A DNA stretch of 64,000 bases from the NCBI RefSeq assembly GCF_000701505.1, contig NZ_JNJB01000018.1, forward strand, positions 1 through 64,000. The letters are read 5' to 3'. Position numbers and translations under genes: made by a program. Shown in pieces: positions 34,512 through 42,535 of this stretch. Every line of letters begins with the position of its first letter. Position 1 is the first letter of the stretch. The notes under the pieces were generated by a model. That model made no database searches. It had not been told where the DNA came from and worked only from the letters and a program-made list of their open reading frames with translations. This stretch comes from Dyadobacter crusticola DSM 16708 (GTDB lineage Bacteria > Bacteroidota > Bacteroidia > Cytophagales > Spirosomataceae).

Positions 34512-35543
34512 ATGGCCACCGTTACTGAAAAAAAGAAATCATCTGCCCCAAAGAAATTACAGCATTCAAAAGAGCGGTATCTGTTCTGGTTCGAGAACAT
34601 GCTTTTACAGCGTCGTTTTGAAGAAAAAGCGGGCCAGCTTTACGGCCAGCAGAAGATCCGGGGTTTTTGCCATTTGTATATCGGTCAGGAAGCTTGTTCT
34701 TCGGGTGCTGTAACCGCGCTCAAAGAAGGCGATAAATATATTACTGCTTACCGCGACCATGGTATCCCGCTTGCATTAGGCACCTCGCCGAATGCAATTA
34801 TGGCAGAGCTTTACGGAAAGAAAACAGGAACAACCAAAGGAAAAGGCGGTTCCATGCACATTTTTGATAAAGAGAAAAACTTCGTAGGCGGTCACGGGAT
34901 CGTTGGTGCACAAATTCCATTGGGTGCCGGGATTGCATTTGCCGAGAAATACAACAAGACAGACAACCTTTGTATCTGCTACTTCGGTGACGGTGCAATC
35001 CGTCAGGGTGCATTCCACGAAGCGTTGAACATGGCGATGAGCTGGAAGCTGCCTGTGATCTTTGTAGTTGAAAACAATGGATATGCAATGGGTACCTCGG
35101 TAGCCAGAACGTCCAATGTAACTGAGCTTTATACGCTTGGCGAGGCTTACGACATTCCTTCTGAGCCTGTTGACGGAATGAGCGTGGAGGCAATTCACGA
35201 ATCGGTATCCCGCGCTGCTGAGCGGGCACGTAAAGGAGAAGGACCCACTTTCCTTGAATTCCGGACTTACCGCTACCGTGGTCACTCGATGTCAGATCCT
35301 CAGAAATACCGCTCAAAAGAAGAGGTAGAAGAGTACAAGCACAGAGACCCGATCGAGCAAATCCGTGCTGTGATCCTCGAAAACAACTTTGCGACGGAAG
35401 AAGATCTTGAAAATATTGATAAGAAAATCAAAGACATCGTAGCAGAATCTGTTCAGTTTGCCGAAGAATCGGAATTCCCGGATCCAAAAGAAGCTTACAC
35501 AGATGTTTATGTAGAGTCTGATTACCCATTTATCATGGACTAA
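34512..35543 (+). CDS. pdhA: Pyruvate dehydrogenase E1 component, alpha subunit
   Basis: This 343-residue thiamine diphosphate enzyme decarboxylates pyruvate as part of the pyruvate dehydrogenase complex. The start is set at the ATG at 34512 (MATVTEKKKSS); a longer TTG reading from 34428 is not credible. GDGAIRQGAFHEALNMA and VVENNGYAMGT form the ThDP site, and TYRYRGHSMSDPQKYR is the conserved loop. The beta subunit is not adjacent, so the E1 genes are split in this genome. A terminator at 35564-35598 follows. Confidence 0.95.
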   Translation: MATVTEKKKSSAPKKLQHSKERYLFWFENMLLQRRFEEKAGQLYGQQKIRGFCHLYIGQEACSSGAVTALKEGDKYITAYRDHGIPLALGTSPNAIMAELYGKKTGTTKGKGGSMHIFDKEKNFVGGHGIVGAQIPLGAGIAFAEKYNKTDNLCICYFGDGAIRQGAFHEALNMAMSWKLPVIFVVENNGYAMGTSVARTSNVTELYTLGEAYDIPSEPVDGMSVEAIHESVSRAAERARKGEGPTFLEFRTYRYRGHSMSDPQKYRSKEEVEEYKHRDPIEQIRAVILENNFATEEDLENIDKKIKDIVAESVQFAEESEFPDPKEAYTDVYVESDYPFIMD

Positions 35544-35563
35544 TCTGACGAATAGAGTGAGCT

Positions 35564-35598
35564 AAAAAAACCCGCCGGAATACTTCGACGGGTTTTTT
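35564..35598 (+). terminator. Terminator of pdhA
   Basis: An AAAAACCCG-CG stem pairs with CG-CGGGTTTTTT around a short loop, with A and T runs on both sides. It may serve either direction. Confidence 0.85.
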
Positions 35599-35682
35599 AG
35601 GTAAATTCGGCTTTTACAGAAATGCCTGTGATCCTGTTTTTGCTTTTTTACGTAAATAGAAATTTAGTAATAGTTTAAAAAT

Positions 35683-36552
35683 ATGCCCTTAGATCAGGAA
35701 TTTGATAGCGAAGAAGAAGAAGGTAAAGAGATGTCGTTTATCGGGCATCTTGAAGAATTAAGGTGGCACGTAATCCGCGCGGCTGCATCAATCCTGGTTT
35801 TCGCGATCATCGCATTTATCTACATTCAGGAAATTTACCACTACGTTATCATTGCACCGTCACAGCCGGATTTCTGGACTTACAGAATGTTGTGCAAGCT
35901 GGCAGATGTAGTTGGTTATGATGAGCTCTGCGTAAAGGCGCTGAACTTTAAGCTGCAGGTAATCGGGATGGGCGATGCATTCACAATGAGTATGACCTCT
36001 TCTGTGATTGCCGGTTTGATTTTCGCGTTTCCTTACGCTTTTTGGGAAATATGGCGGTTTATAAAACCGGGCTTAAAACCATCAGAACGCCGGTCGGCGC
36101 GGGGAGCTGTTTTCTATGTGACGTTCCTTTTCTTTACCGGGGTGTTGTTTGGTTATTACGTAGTTAGTCCGCTCGCGATCAACTTTTTAGCAAACTATAC
36201 GCTGGACGAATCCATTATCAACGAATTTAGTCTCGCTTCTTATATTTCTCTGGTAGCTACTTTAACACTCGCCTGCGGCATTGCTTTTCAGCTGCCGATT
36301 GTAGTTTTTGTACTCGCGAAAGTCGGTGTACTAACTCCTTCTTTCATGCGGGAATACCGGAAGCACTCTTTTATTGTAATCCTGATTGTGGCAGCGATTA
36401 TCACGCCTTCACCTGACATTTACAGCCAGGTATTGGTAGCAATTCCTTTGTTCTTGCTTTACGAGATCAGTATTGTTGTATCCGCGAATGTGGAACGGGA
36501 GAAGCTGCGTGAGGAAAAGCGACTTGCTAATCTGGGTAACACTCCGGAATAA
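35683..36552 (+). CDS. tatC: Sec-independent translocase subunit TatC
   Basis: This 289-residue inner-membrane protein is the core receptor of the Tat export system and binds twin-arginine signal peptides. The conserved MSFIGHLEELRWH N-terminus, FWEIWRFIKPGLKPSERR loop and six hydrophobic segments are visible. tatA is not beside it. The C-terminal tail is charged (REKLREEKRL). It ends exactly where the opposing PLP-enzyme gene ends. Confidence 0.97.
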   Translation: MPLDQEFDSEEEEGKEMSFIGHLEELRWHVIRAAASILVFAIIAFIYIQEIYHYVIIAPSQPDFWTYRMLCKLADVVGYDELCVKALNFKLQVIGMGDAFTMSMTSSVIAGLIFAFPYAFWEIWRFIKPGLKPSERRSARGAVFYVTFLFFTGVLFGYYVVSPLAINFLANYTLDESIINEFSLASYISLVATLTLACGIAFQLPIVVFVLAKVGVLTPSFMREYRKHSFIVILIVAAIITPSPDIYSQVLVAIPLFLLYEISIVVSANVEREKLREEKRLANLGNTPE

Positions 36553-37650
36553 TCAGGAGATAAATTGCTTGCAGACCTCGGCCAACCGGTCGAGGTCTTT
36601 TTGTTGGTGCGCCGCGCTGATTACAATGCGGGTTACCGGCTCGGAGGAAGGCAGCGGGTAAGAAAAACAGGAAGCCATAATGCCGTTTTCCAGGAGGAAA
36701 TCAGATAAACGGACGTTGTTGCTGCAAAATACCGGGTAATGTGCAATGGATTCGAACAGAGTTCCTGAATCCCTAAATAAGTTGCTGAAATGATTGATAT
36801 TTTGGGTTAGAACCTGGTGCATCTGATTATATATTCCATTTTGCATAAGCTTGTTAAATGCAAATGCATAAGAAGGAGCTGGCGGCGATGCGCCTGCAAA
36901 CCAGGGCGATTTGCTGAGGAAATCAATGTCCTGCTGTTCGCCCCAAACAATTCCGGCCGGTATCCCGAGCGCCTTGTTCAAAGAAGAGATAAACAAAGTC
37001 CTGGCTTTTAAAGCTGTATTCAAATACGCATTTACACCCGATCCCGCAGTGCCGCACACGCCAAGCGAATGTGACTGATCAATAATGAGCCGGCAGTTTT
37101 CCGGAGCTGAAATGTGGTTGAAAATGGAGAGGTCAAGGTATTCAGCGAAAGGAGAACCAATTGCGTCAGTACAGATGATATGGAAAGTATCACCTGCGCC
37201 TGCATTGATAAGTGATACAGTTTGATGCGCCCAGGTATTCCATTCTGCATTATTGCGTTCGTATTTGTTACCCCAAAGTGCAGGGTGAACACGCGGCGCG
37301 TAATGGTAGGTTATGGTGTCGGCCTGATCAATTGCATAAACTAAGTTTTCAATTTCCCGCATTAGAATCTGCCCAGCCAGCATTCCTGAGGATATCAGCA
37401 ATGCTGCCGGCACTTCTTGCCACGCTGCAAAACGTGCCTCTGCCTCACGGAAAATACCCAGCTGCAGACTGTTATTTCTTGAACTGCCGAAGTGTGTCCC
37501 GTACCTGCTGATACCTTCGTTCAAAAATGTTTGAAAGTCGGGATTATGTCCCATTCCAAGGTAATCTGTTCCGCTAAACCACAGGTATTCTTTTCCCTTA
37601 TCAGTTTTGACGGTCCGCCCGGGCAGGTGATTTGTCAGGTATAATGCCAC
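36553..37650 (-). CDS. PLP-dependent aminotransferase-like enzyme, BioF/oxoamine synthase type
   Basis: This 365-residue class I/II aminotransferase-fold protein has a PLP-binding Lys in SSLNKALGIPAG and a DQSHSLGVCGTAGSG motif comparable to the DEAHS.G.G loop of alpha-oxoamine synthases. It could act as a synthase or an aminotransferase, and the substrate is unclear. It starts three bases after the dipeptide epimerase gene, so the two are almost surely co-translated, which suggests a link to alanine- or glutamate-derived peptides. It stops abutting tatC. Confidence 0.8.
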   Translation of the reverse strand: MALYLTNHLPGRTVKTDKGKEYLWFSGTDYLGMGHNPDFQTFLNEGISRYGTHFGSSRNNSLQLGIFREAEARFAAWQEVPAALLISSGMLAGQILMREIENLVYAIDQADTITYHYAPRVHPALWGNKYERNNAEWNTWAHQTVSLINAGAGDTFHIICTDAIGSPFAEYLDLSIFNHISAPENCRLIIDQSHSLGVCGTAGSGVNAYLNTALKARTLFISSLNKALGIPAGIVWGEQQDIDFLSKSPWFAGASPPAPSYAFAFNKLMQNGIYNQMHQVLTQNINHFSNLFRDSGTLFESIAHYPVFCSNNVRLSDFLLENGIMASCFSYPLPSSEPVTRIVISAAHQQKDLDRLAEVCKQFIS

Positions 37651-37653
37651 GAT

Positions 37654-38676
37654 CTACACGGTTGGAAATTTCAGGAGGGCGCCGCTTCCATTCCGTTGTG
37701 GAAAAACAATGCGGCCGAAATCAAATCCAACTCCGTCAGCCGGATCATTGGTGATCAGTAAAGATCCGTCCATATCAACATAGTCGAGCAGCGGCAGCAG
37801 GTGCGCAATGGAGGATATACCCACACTGGTTTCGGTCATGCAGCCTACCATTGTTTTCATACCAAGTGATTTTGCTTCGGCAATCATCCTTTTGGCAGCG
37901 GTAGGGCCGCCGCACTTGGTGAGTTTTACATTGATTCCATGAAAAAGGCCCGAACAGTCTTTCACGTCACTTTCCAGAATGCAGCTTTCATCGGCTATCA
38001 CTGGCAGTGCGCATTCGGCGAATACCCTTTTCATTCCGTCGGTATCCTGGGCGGGAAGCGGCTGTTCAATGAACTCCACGCCCAGCGCTTTCAATTTTGG
38101 CGCAAATGCAATGGTCTGATCTGCTGTCCAGGCGCAATTTGCATCTACTCGGAAGATTGCATCCGTATGTCGTCGCAGTTCCTGCACGATCCGCAAATCG
38201 TCAGCCGTTCCTAACTTGATCTTGTAGATCGGCCAGGGGAGCTCCTGCATTTTGAAAACCATTTTTTCGACCGAATCAATGCCGATCGTGAAGTTGGTAA
38301 GTGGGATATTTTCGAGGGATAAGCCCCAGTTTTCATAAAGTTTTTTACCCGCCTTTTTGGCAAAAAAATCGTGTGCAGCTTCGTCCAATGCGCACTGCGC
38401 GAATGAATTTTCTTTCAGGGCCGGATGGACCAGCGCCCAGAGTTCCTCCGCAGATTGATAGTTACCCGCCTCCACGATAGCTCTCGCTTGTTCCAGGGCA
38501 TCCATCATGTTATCGATCGTTACGCCGTAGTAAGGATTGGCAGTAGCTTCTCCAAGCCCGCTCGAAGTTTCATCGGCAAGCTCCACAATCAGTGTTTGCT
38601 GCACATCGCGCGAATCGTGGGCGATCGTGAAAGTATGTCTTAAATCAAGGTCGAAAGTGTGGTATATCAGCTTCAT
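37654..38676 (-). CDS. Dipeptide epimerase (L-Ala-D/L-Glu type)
   Basis: This 340-residue enolase-superfamily enzyme inverts the second residue of dipeptides such as L-Ala-D-Glu released from peptidoglycan. The residues are K152 and K154 (KIKLG), metal ligands D178, E204 (EQPLP) and D229 (IADES), and K251 (VKLTKCGG). The DMDGS stretch at about 301-305 is typical of the Ala-Glu group. It lies 11 bases after nadK and three bases before the PLP enzyme in one operon. Confidence 0.9.
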   Translation of the reverse strand: MKLIYHTFDLDLRHTFTIAHDSRDVQQTLIVELADETSSGLGEATANPYYGVTIDNMMDALEQARAIVEAGNYQSAEELWALVHPALKENSFAQCALDEAAHDFFAKKAGKKLYENWGLSLENIPLTNFTIGIDSVEKMVFKMQELPWPIYKIKLGTADDLRIVQELRRHTDAIFRVDANCAWTADQTIAFAPKLKALGVEFIEQPLPAQDTDGMKRVFAECALPVIADESCILESDVKDCSGLFHGINVKLTKCGGPTAAKRMIAEAKSLGMKTMVGCMTETSVGISSIAHLLPLLDYVDMDGSLLITNDPADGVGFDFGRIVFPQRNGSGALLKFPTV

Positions 38677-38687
38677 GGAGGTGAAAT

Positions 38688-39563
38688 TTAATTGCGCATA
38701 TCAAGTCCCCACGACAGTTTGTTTCTTAGTGTATTCAGAAAGCTGTCGTCTTTCATCTTGATCAGCTTGGCGGTAAAATCGGCTTTTTTGACTGTCAGCA
38801 GTGTGTTTTCATCAACAATCCTGGATCTGGCATCCAGGGAAACGAGGAAATTGTTGCTCCGGCTCTTTACTTCCAGCCTGATCAATGCGGTATCTTCTAC
38901 AATTAGCGGGCGTACATTGAGGTTGTGCGGGCTGATCGGGGTTATAATAAAGTTTTGTGAATGCGGCATCAGCACCGGTCCGCCGCAGCTGAGCGAGTAT
39001 CCCGTAGAGCCCGTAGGCGTTGATACAATCAGACCATCTGCCCAGTAGGAATTCAGAAATTCCTGGTTCAGATAGGTATGAACCGTGATCATTGAAGAAG
39101 TATCGGTTTTGGTGATTGTAAAATCATTGAGACCAAAATTCAACCCATCAAAAAGATCCAGGTTAGATTCAATGGCGACCAATGTCCTTTCGTCAATGCG
39201 GAATTGGCTTGTTTCCAATGCATTTACCATATCCGTAATCCGCTCGGGAGGTACTGTGGCGAGAAACCCGAGCCGGCCTGTATTGATCCCCACAGCGGGG
39301 ATGAGGCGCCTTCCAACGTGCGAGACCGTTTCCAGCAAGGTACCGTCTCCGCCCATACTCACGATCAGATGCGCGTCGTACAGTTCTTGGGGCTTTTCGT
39401 AAACCAGCTCCGAGTAATGGGCTATACCCACCTGGTCTAAAAAAGCTCGGAACGTTTTTGAGAGCTGTATTTCAATTTTCCTGCGGTTCAGTTCATTGAA
39501 CATGTTTTCAATAAACGGTCGGGCGGACTCATTAAAATTGCGTCCATGAATGGCTATTTTCAT
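38688..39563 (-). CDS. nadK: NAD kinase
   Basis: This 291-residue enzyme phosphorylates NAD to NADP. The start is the ATG at 39563, because a longer reading from 39611 would lie in the promoter at 39596-39626. GGDGT is at residues 71-75, with GLNDFTI and TPTGSTGYSLSCGGP downstream. Length is normal. It is the first gene of the nadK-epimerase-PLP enzyme operon. Confidence 0.96.
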   Translation of the reverse strand: MKIAIHGRNFNESARPFIENMFNELNRRKIEIQLSKTFRAFLDQVGIAHYSELVYEKPQELYDAHLIVSMGGDGTLLETVSHVGRRLIPAVGINTGRLGFLATVPPERITDMVNALETSQFRIDERTLVAIESNLDLFDGLNFGLNDFTITKTDTSSMITVHTYLNQEFLNSYWADGLIVSTPTGSTGYSLSCGGPVLMPHSQNFIITPISPHNLNVRPLIVEDTALIRLEVKSRSNNFLVSLDARSRIVDENTLLTVKKADFTAKLIKMKDDSFLNTLRNKLSWGLDMRN

Positions 39564-39595
39564 GAAGAAAAGTGATAATACAGATGGTTCCTTCC

Positions 39596-39626
39596 GAAAG
39601 ATAAGCGACAAATATGCCGTTTCAAA
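39596..39626 (-). promoter_or_regulatory. nadK promoter
   Basis: On the - strand, TTTG (39623-39626), 19 bases, then TATCTTTC (39596-39603) form a promoter with the same spacing as the RES/Xre promoter. The -7 element matches in seven of eight positions. It lies about 33 bases before the ATG at 39563. Confidence 0.6.
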
Positions 39627-39655
39627 AGTCGGCGGGAATTTGAAAGGGAAAAGAA

Positions 39656-40327
39656 CTAGGTAGCGAGGTATCTCAAAAGCATGTCCAGACGCTCCTGGTC
39701 GAAGCTTTCGATCGGATCGTTGGCGTGTGCTTCAACGATGTCGTAACCGAAACGTTCCAGGGTTGCAATAATGGGGGTAATGCTGGTGCGGTTGAGTTTT
39801 AAAGTCAGCTGAGCTTCGTTTGTCGGGTTGTAAACCTCTCCCGAAGAATAGTAGCTGCTTAGTATTTTGGTTCCGTTGGATTCTATCAGGCGGCTGATCT
39901 CTGATAATGAATAGCTTCTTTCAGCCACTTTAAGCACGATAACCGCGCCTTTTTCCTGAACTCCAAGCTCATTGACAAAATGTTCGATCAGATCGCTCAC
40001 CAGAATGCTGCCGGCGAAGCTGCGGTCTTCATGCAAAACGGGGATAATCCTCAACCCGAATTGATTTACTAATCGCAACAATTCATAAGGATGCTGGTCT
40101 TCTGAGGCGAAAATATCCTTGTGCTGAATGATGATTTTGGAAAGAACTTCGGAGCTGTCGACAATATCAAATAGGATATCCTCTGAAACGATTCCCTGAT
40201 AAGCGCCAAGATCCGCGACGATCAGCTGCTTGACACCAAATTCATCCATCCAATCCAATGCCGTAGCCACCGAGTCGGTTGGTTTAAGCACAGGAATCAT
40301 CGGATTTATAAGGGAAATTGCAAGCAT
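39656..40327 (-). CDS. CBS-domain protein
   Basis: This 223-residue protein has two CBS motifs in its N-terminal part (MIPVLKPTDSVATALDWMDEF and DQHPYELLRLVNQFGLRIIPV), which as a pair usually bind adenosine nucleotides. An ACT-like C-terminal region (VIVLKVAERSYSLSEISRLIE) may be a regulatory domain. No enzyme domain is present, so it probably regulates a partner. It lies just upstream of nadK but has its own promoter-like signal at 40346-40376. Confidence 0.85.
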   Translation of the reverse strand: MLAISLINPMIPVLKPTDSVATALDWMDEFGVKQLIVADLGAYQGIVSEDILFDIVDSSEVLSKIIIQHKDIFASEDQHPYELLRLVNQFGLRIIPVLHEDRSFAGSILVSDLIEHFVNELGVQEKGAVIVLKVAERSYSLSEISRLIESNGTKILSSYYSSGEVYNPTNEAQLTLKLNRTSITPIIATLERFGYDIVEAHANDPIESFDQERLDMLLRYLAT

Positions 40328-40345
40328 TTTCGGAACGTCTTTTTT

Positions 40346-40376
40346 CGAAGCTATAAAAAAACTATATATGTATCAA
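40346..40376 (-). promoter_or_regulatory. Promoter before CBS-domain gene
   Basis: On the - strand, TTG (40374-40376), 20 bases, then TAGCTTCG (40346-40353), seven of eight matches to TAnnTTTG. Confidence 0.4.
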
Positions 40377-40414
40377 CTTTCGTCAAAAAAGAAATTTCCC
40401 TGAAGCTGCCTGAC

Positions 40415-41188
40415 TTACACCATCGGCACTGAAACAGTCTTTTCTAGGAAACTCTCTAAAATCACATTGAATTCTTCGGGATGCTCCATCATAGGCGCGT
40501 GACAGCACTTATCAATGAAGTAAAGCTCCGAGTTGGCAATCAGCCTGTTGAACTCATAACCGACGTGAGGCGGTGTAATGGTATCATTCAAGCCCCAAAC
40601 CAGCAGTGTAGGAACGTTGATTTCGTGTAAATCTTTTGCCAGGTTGTGTCTTTGTGCAGATTTAGCAATTCCAACGATGCTCATGCACTTCGGAATGCTG
40701 GAAGTAGTTTCAAAAACTTCATCGATCAGATCCTTGGTAGCGACCTGCGGATCATAGAAAGTATAAGCAACTCGCTCTTTGATGTAATCGTAACTGCCAC
40801 GTTTAGGGAAGGAGCCTCCCATTGAATTTTCGAACAATCCGGAGCTTCCTGTCAACACGAGCTTATTAACGTTGCTTTGATTTTTCAATGTATAGAGCAA
40901 GCCGATATGTCCGCCGAGCGAATTCCCGATCACAGTGACATTTGAAAGCGCCTTAAAAGCAACGAAATCTTCCAGAAATGCGAGCAATGCTTCCAGTCCG
41001 GCTTCTCTCGGAGGCAGTTCGTAGATCGGCAAAAGCGGGATAACTACCCGGTAACGGTCAGAGAAATGGTCGATAATACCATCCCAGTTACTCAGCGCAC
41101 CGAAAAGGCCATGCAAAAGCAGCAATGTTTCGCCCTTCCCTTCGTCGATAAACTGAAACCTGCCTTCTGCATGTACTGGATATTTCAT
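40415..41188 (-). CDS. Alpha/beta hydrolase
   Basis: This 257-residue alpha/beta-hydrolase has an oxyanion LLLHGLFGALSNW (about 23-35), a nucleophile GNSLGG (Ser about 92), an acid in LLVWGLNDTITPP and a His in DKCCHAPMMEHP. The substrate is unknown. It is likely a cytoplasmic esterase or lactonase-type enzyme, as there is no signal peptide. It starts 87 bases before the CBS gene's start region and may be transcribed separately. Confidence 0.85.
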   Translation of the reverse strand: MKYPVHAEGRFQFIDEGKGETLLLLHGLFGALSNWDGIIDHFSDRYRVVIPLLPIYELPPREAGLEALLAFLEDFVAFKALSNVTVIGNSLGGHIGLLYTLKNQSNVNKLVLTGSSGLFENSMGGSFPKRGSYDYIKERVAYTFYDPQVATKDLIDEVFETTSSIPKCMSIVGIAKSAQRHNLAKDLHEINVPTLLVWGLNDTITPPHVGYEFNRLIANSELYFIDKCCHAPMMEHPEEFNVILESFLEKTVSVPMV

Positions 41189-41614
41189 GCGCTTATTGTG
41201 GATTTGGATTATGAAAAGGTATTATAAATCTGAGCTTAGAACCGATTATAACTTAAGAAAGAAACAACTGAATGATTCGGTTACTCTACAAAACTAGTTA
41301 TTTTTTCAATTCGTTCAGCGTGTAAAGCAACTTCGGCAAAATCATTTTCTTGTAAATATTATATTAATATGACAGGAACTAAGTGTTTGCCATTGAATGG
41401 TGCAATTTCGTTCCGTGGTTGCTTAGGACGGGCCGCTTTTCTGACGGTAAATCCAGGGAAGTAGCGCCTTCCTTCTACAATTCTTACAAGGTAAGCGGAA
41501 GCCGTAACAAATCTTTATAAAAAACATACTGCACCTGCCGAAAGTTAGAGAGAAAATACTTTTAAGCGCATTAGAAAAAAATTAGAAAACAATTATTTCG
41601 GCGGGCTGTCACAT
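41189..41614. other. Gene-free stretch
   Basis: This is a divergent intergenic region of 426 bases. A -7-like TAGTTTTG lies at 41289-41296 (- strand), about 100 bases before the hydrolase start. No clear promoter was found for the esterase on the right. A 31-codon open frame at 41369-41464 lacks supporting features. No RNA gene was recognised. Confidence 0.5.
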
Positions 41615-42535
41615 ATGGGTAAATTCTGCAAAATCGTAAGTTTTAGCTGGCTGTTGGGGTTTGTGCTGGCAGTACGTTTCAGCGCTTTTGCGCAGGAAGA
41701 AATGGTGCTTTATCCCAATGCGGTACCGAATTCAATTGCTGGTCCCGACAAGGAAACTAACAAGGATTTCATAATAAGGAATGTTTCCAAGCCCACATTA
41801 AAGGTGTTTTTACCCGATCCTGCGCTTGCAAACGGAACTGCGGTGATCGTTTGTCCGGGAGGCGGATATGGTGTTTTGGTGATCGATCGGGAGGGTTACC
41901 AGGTTGCCAAAGAATTGAACAAAATCGGGATTGCTGCATTTGTACTCAAATACAGGCTGCCTTCGGAGGAGATTATGAAAGATAAGTCCGTGGGCCCATT
42001 GCAGGACGCGCAGCAGGCAATTGCGCTGGTTCGGGAACGGGCAGCGCAATGGAAAGTTGACCCAAACAAAATAGGGATAATGGGTTTCTCAGCTGGCGGA
42101 CATCTGGCTGCAACGGCAGGTACCCACTACGACAGCAGTTTTATCGCAAACCCGAAGAAGACCAGCTTGCGACCTGATTTTATGATTCTTGTGTATCCGG
42201 TCATCAGCTTTACAGACAAAATTGGGCATAAGGGATCTTCGGCAAATCTGTTGGGCCAAAATCCATCTATGGAAAAGGTGAAATACTTTTCCAACGAGCA
42301 GCAGGTGACCAAATCTACGCCTCCCGCCTACATCACGCATGCGGGTGACGACACGGTTGTTCCCGTATCAAACAGTATCCGGTTTTACGAAGCATTGAAT
42401 GCAAAGGGAGTCTCCGCCGACCTGCATATCTATTCCGAAGGCGAGCACGGGTATCTTAAAGAACCTTCATTTGACGAGTGGTTTGGGAGGTGCAAGCGCT
42501 GGATGCACGTAAACGGATTGCTATCTCAGAAATGA
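41615..42535 (+). CDS. Secreted alpha/beta hydrolase, acetylesterase-like
   Basis: This 306-residue protein has a signal peptide (ending AFAQ, about 27), an oxyanion-forming CPGGGYGVL, a nucleophile GFSAGGH (Ser about 158), an acid in ITHAGDDTVVP and a His in GEHGYL. The pattern resembles BD-FAE/acetyl-xylan-esterase-type enzymes that trim acyl groups from plant polysaccharides, so it may act on substrates outside the cell. No polysaccharide locus is adjacent. Its last ten bases overlap the end of the epimerase gene on the other strand. Confidence 0.85.
   Translation: MGKFCKIVSFSWLLGFVLAVRFSAFAQEEMVLYPNAVPNSIAGPDKETNKDFIIRNVSKPTLKVFLPDPALANGTAVIVCPGGGYGVLVIDREGYQVAKELNKIGIAAFVLKYRLPSEEIMKDKSVGPLQDAQQAIALVRERAAQWKVDPNKIGIMGFSAGGHLAATAGTHYDSSFIANPKKTSLRPDFMILVYPVISFTDKIGHKGSSANLLGQNPSMEKVKYFSNEQQVTKSTPPAYITHAGDDTVVPVSNSIRFYEALNAKGVSADLHIYSEGEHGYLKEPSFDEWFGRCKRWMHVNGLLSQK

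Noticed and set aside
41369-41464. 31-codon open frame in the gap before the esterase
   Set aside because: It has no ribosome-binding site, promoter or recognisable sequence. Such frames occur by chance.
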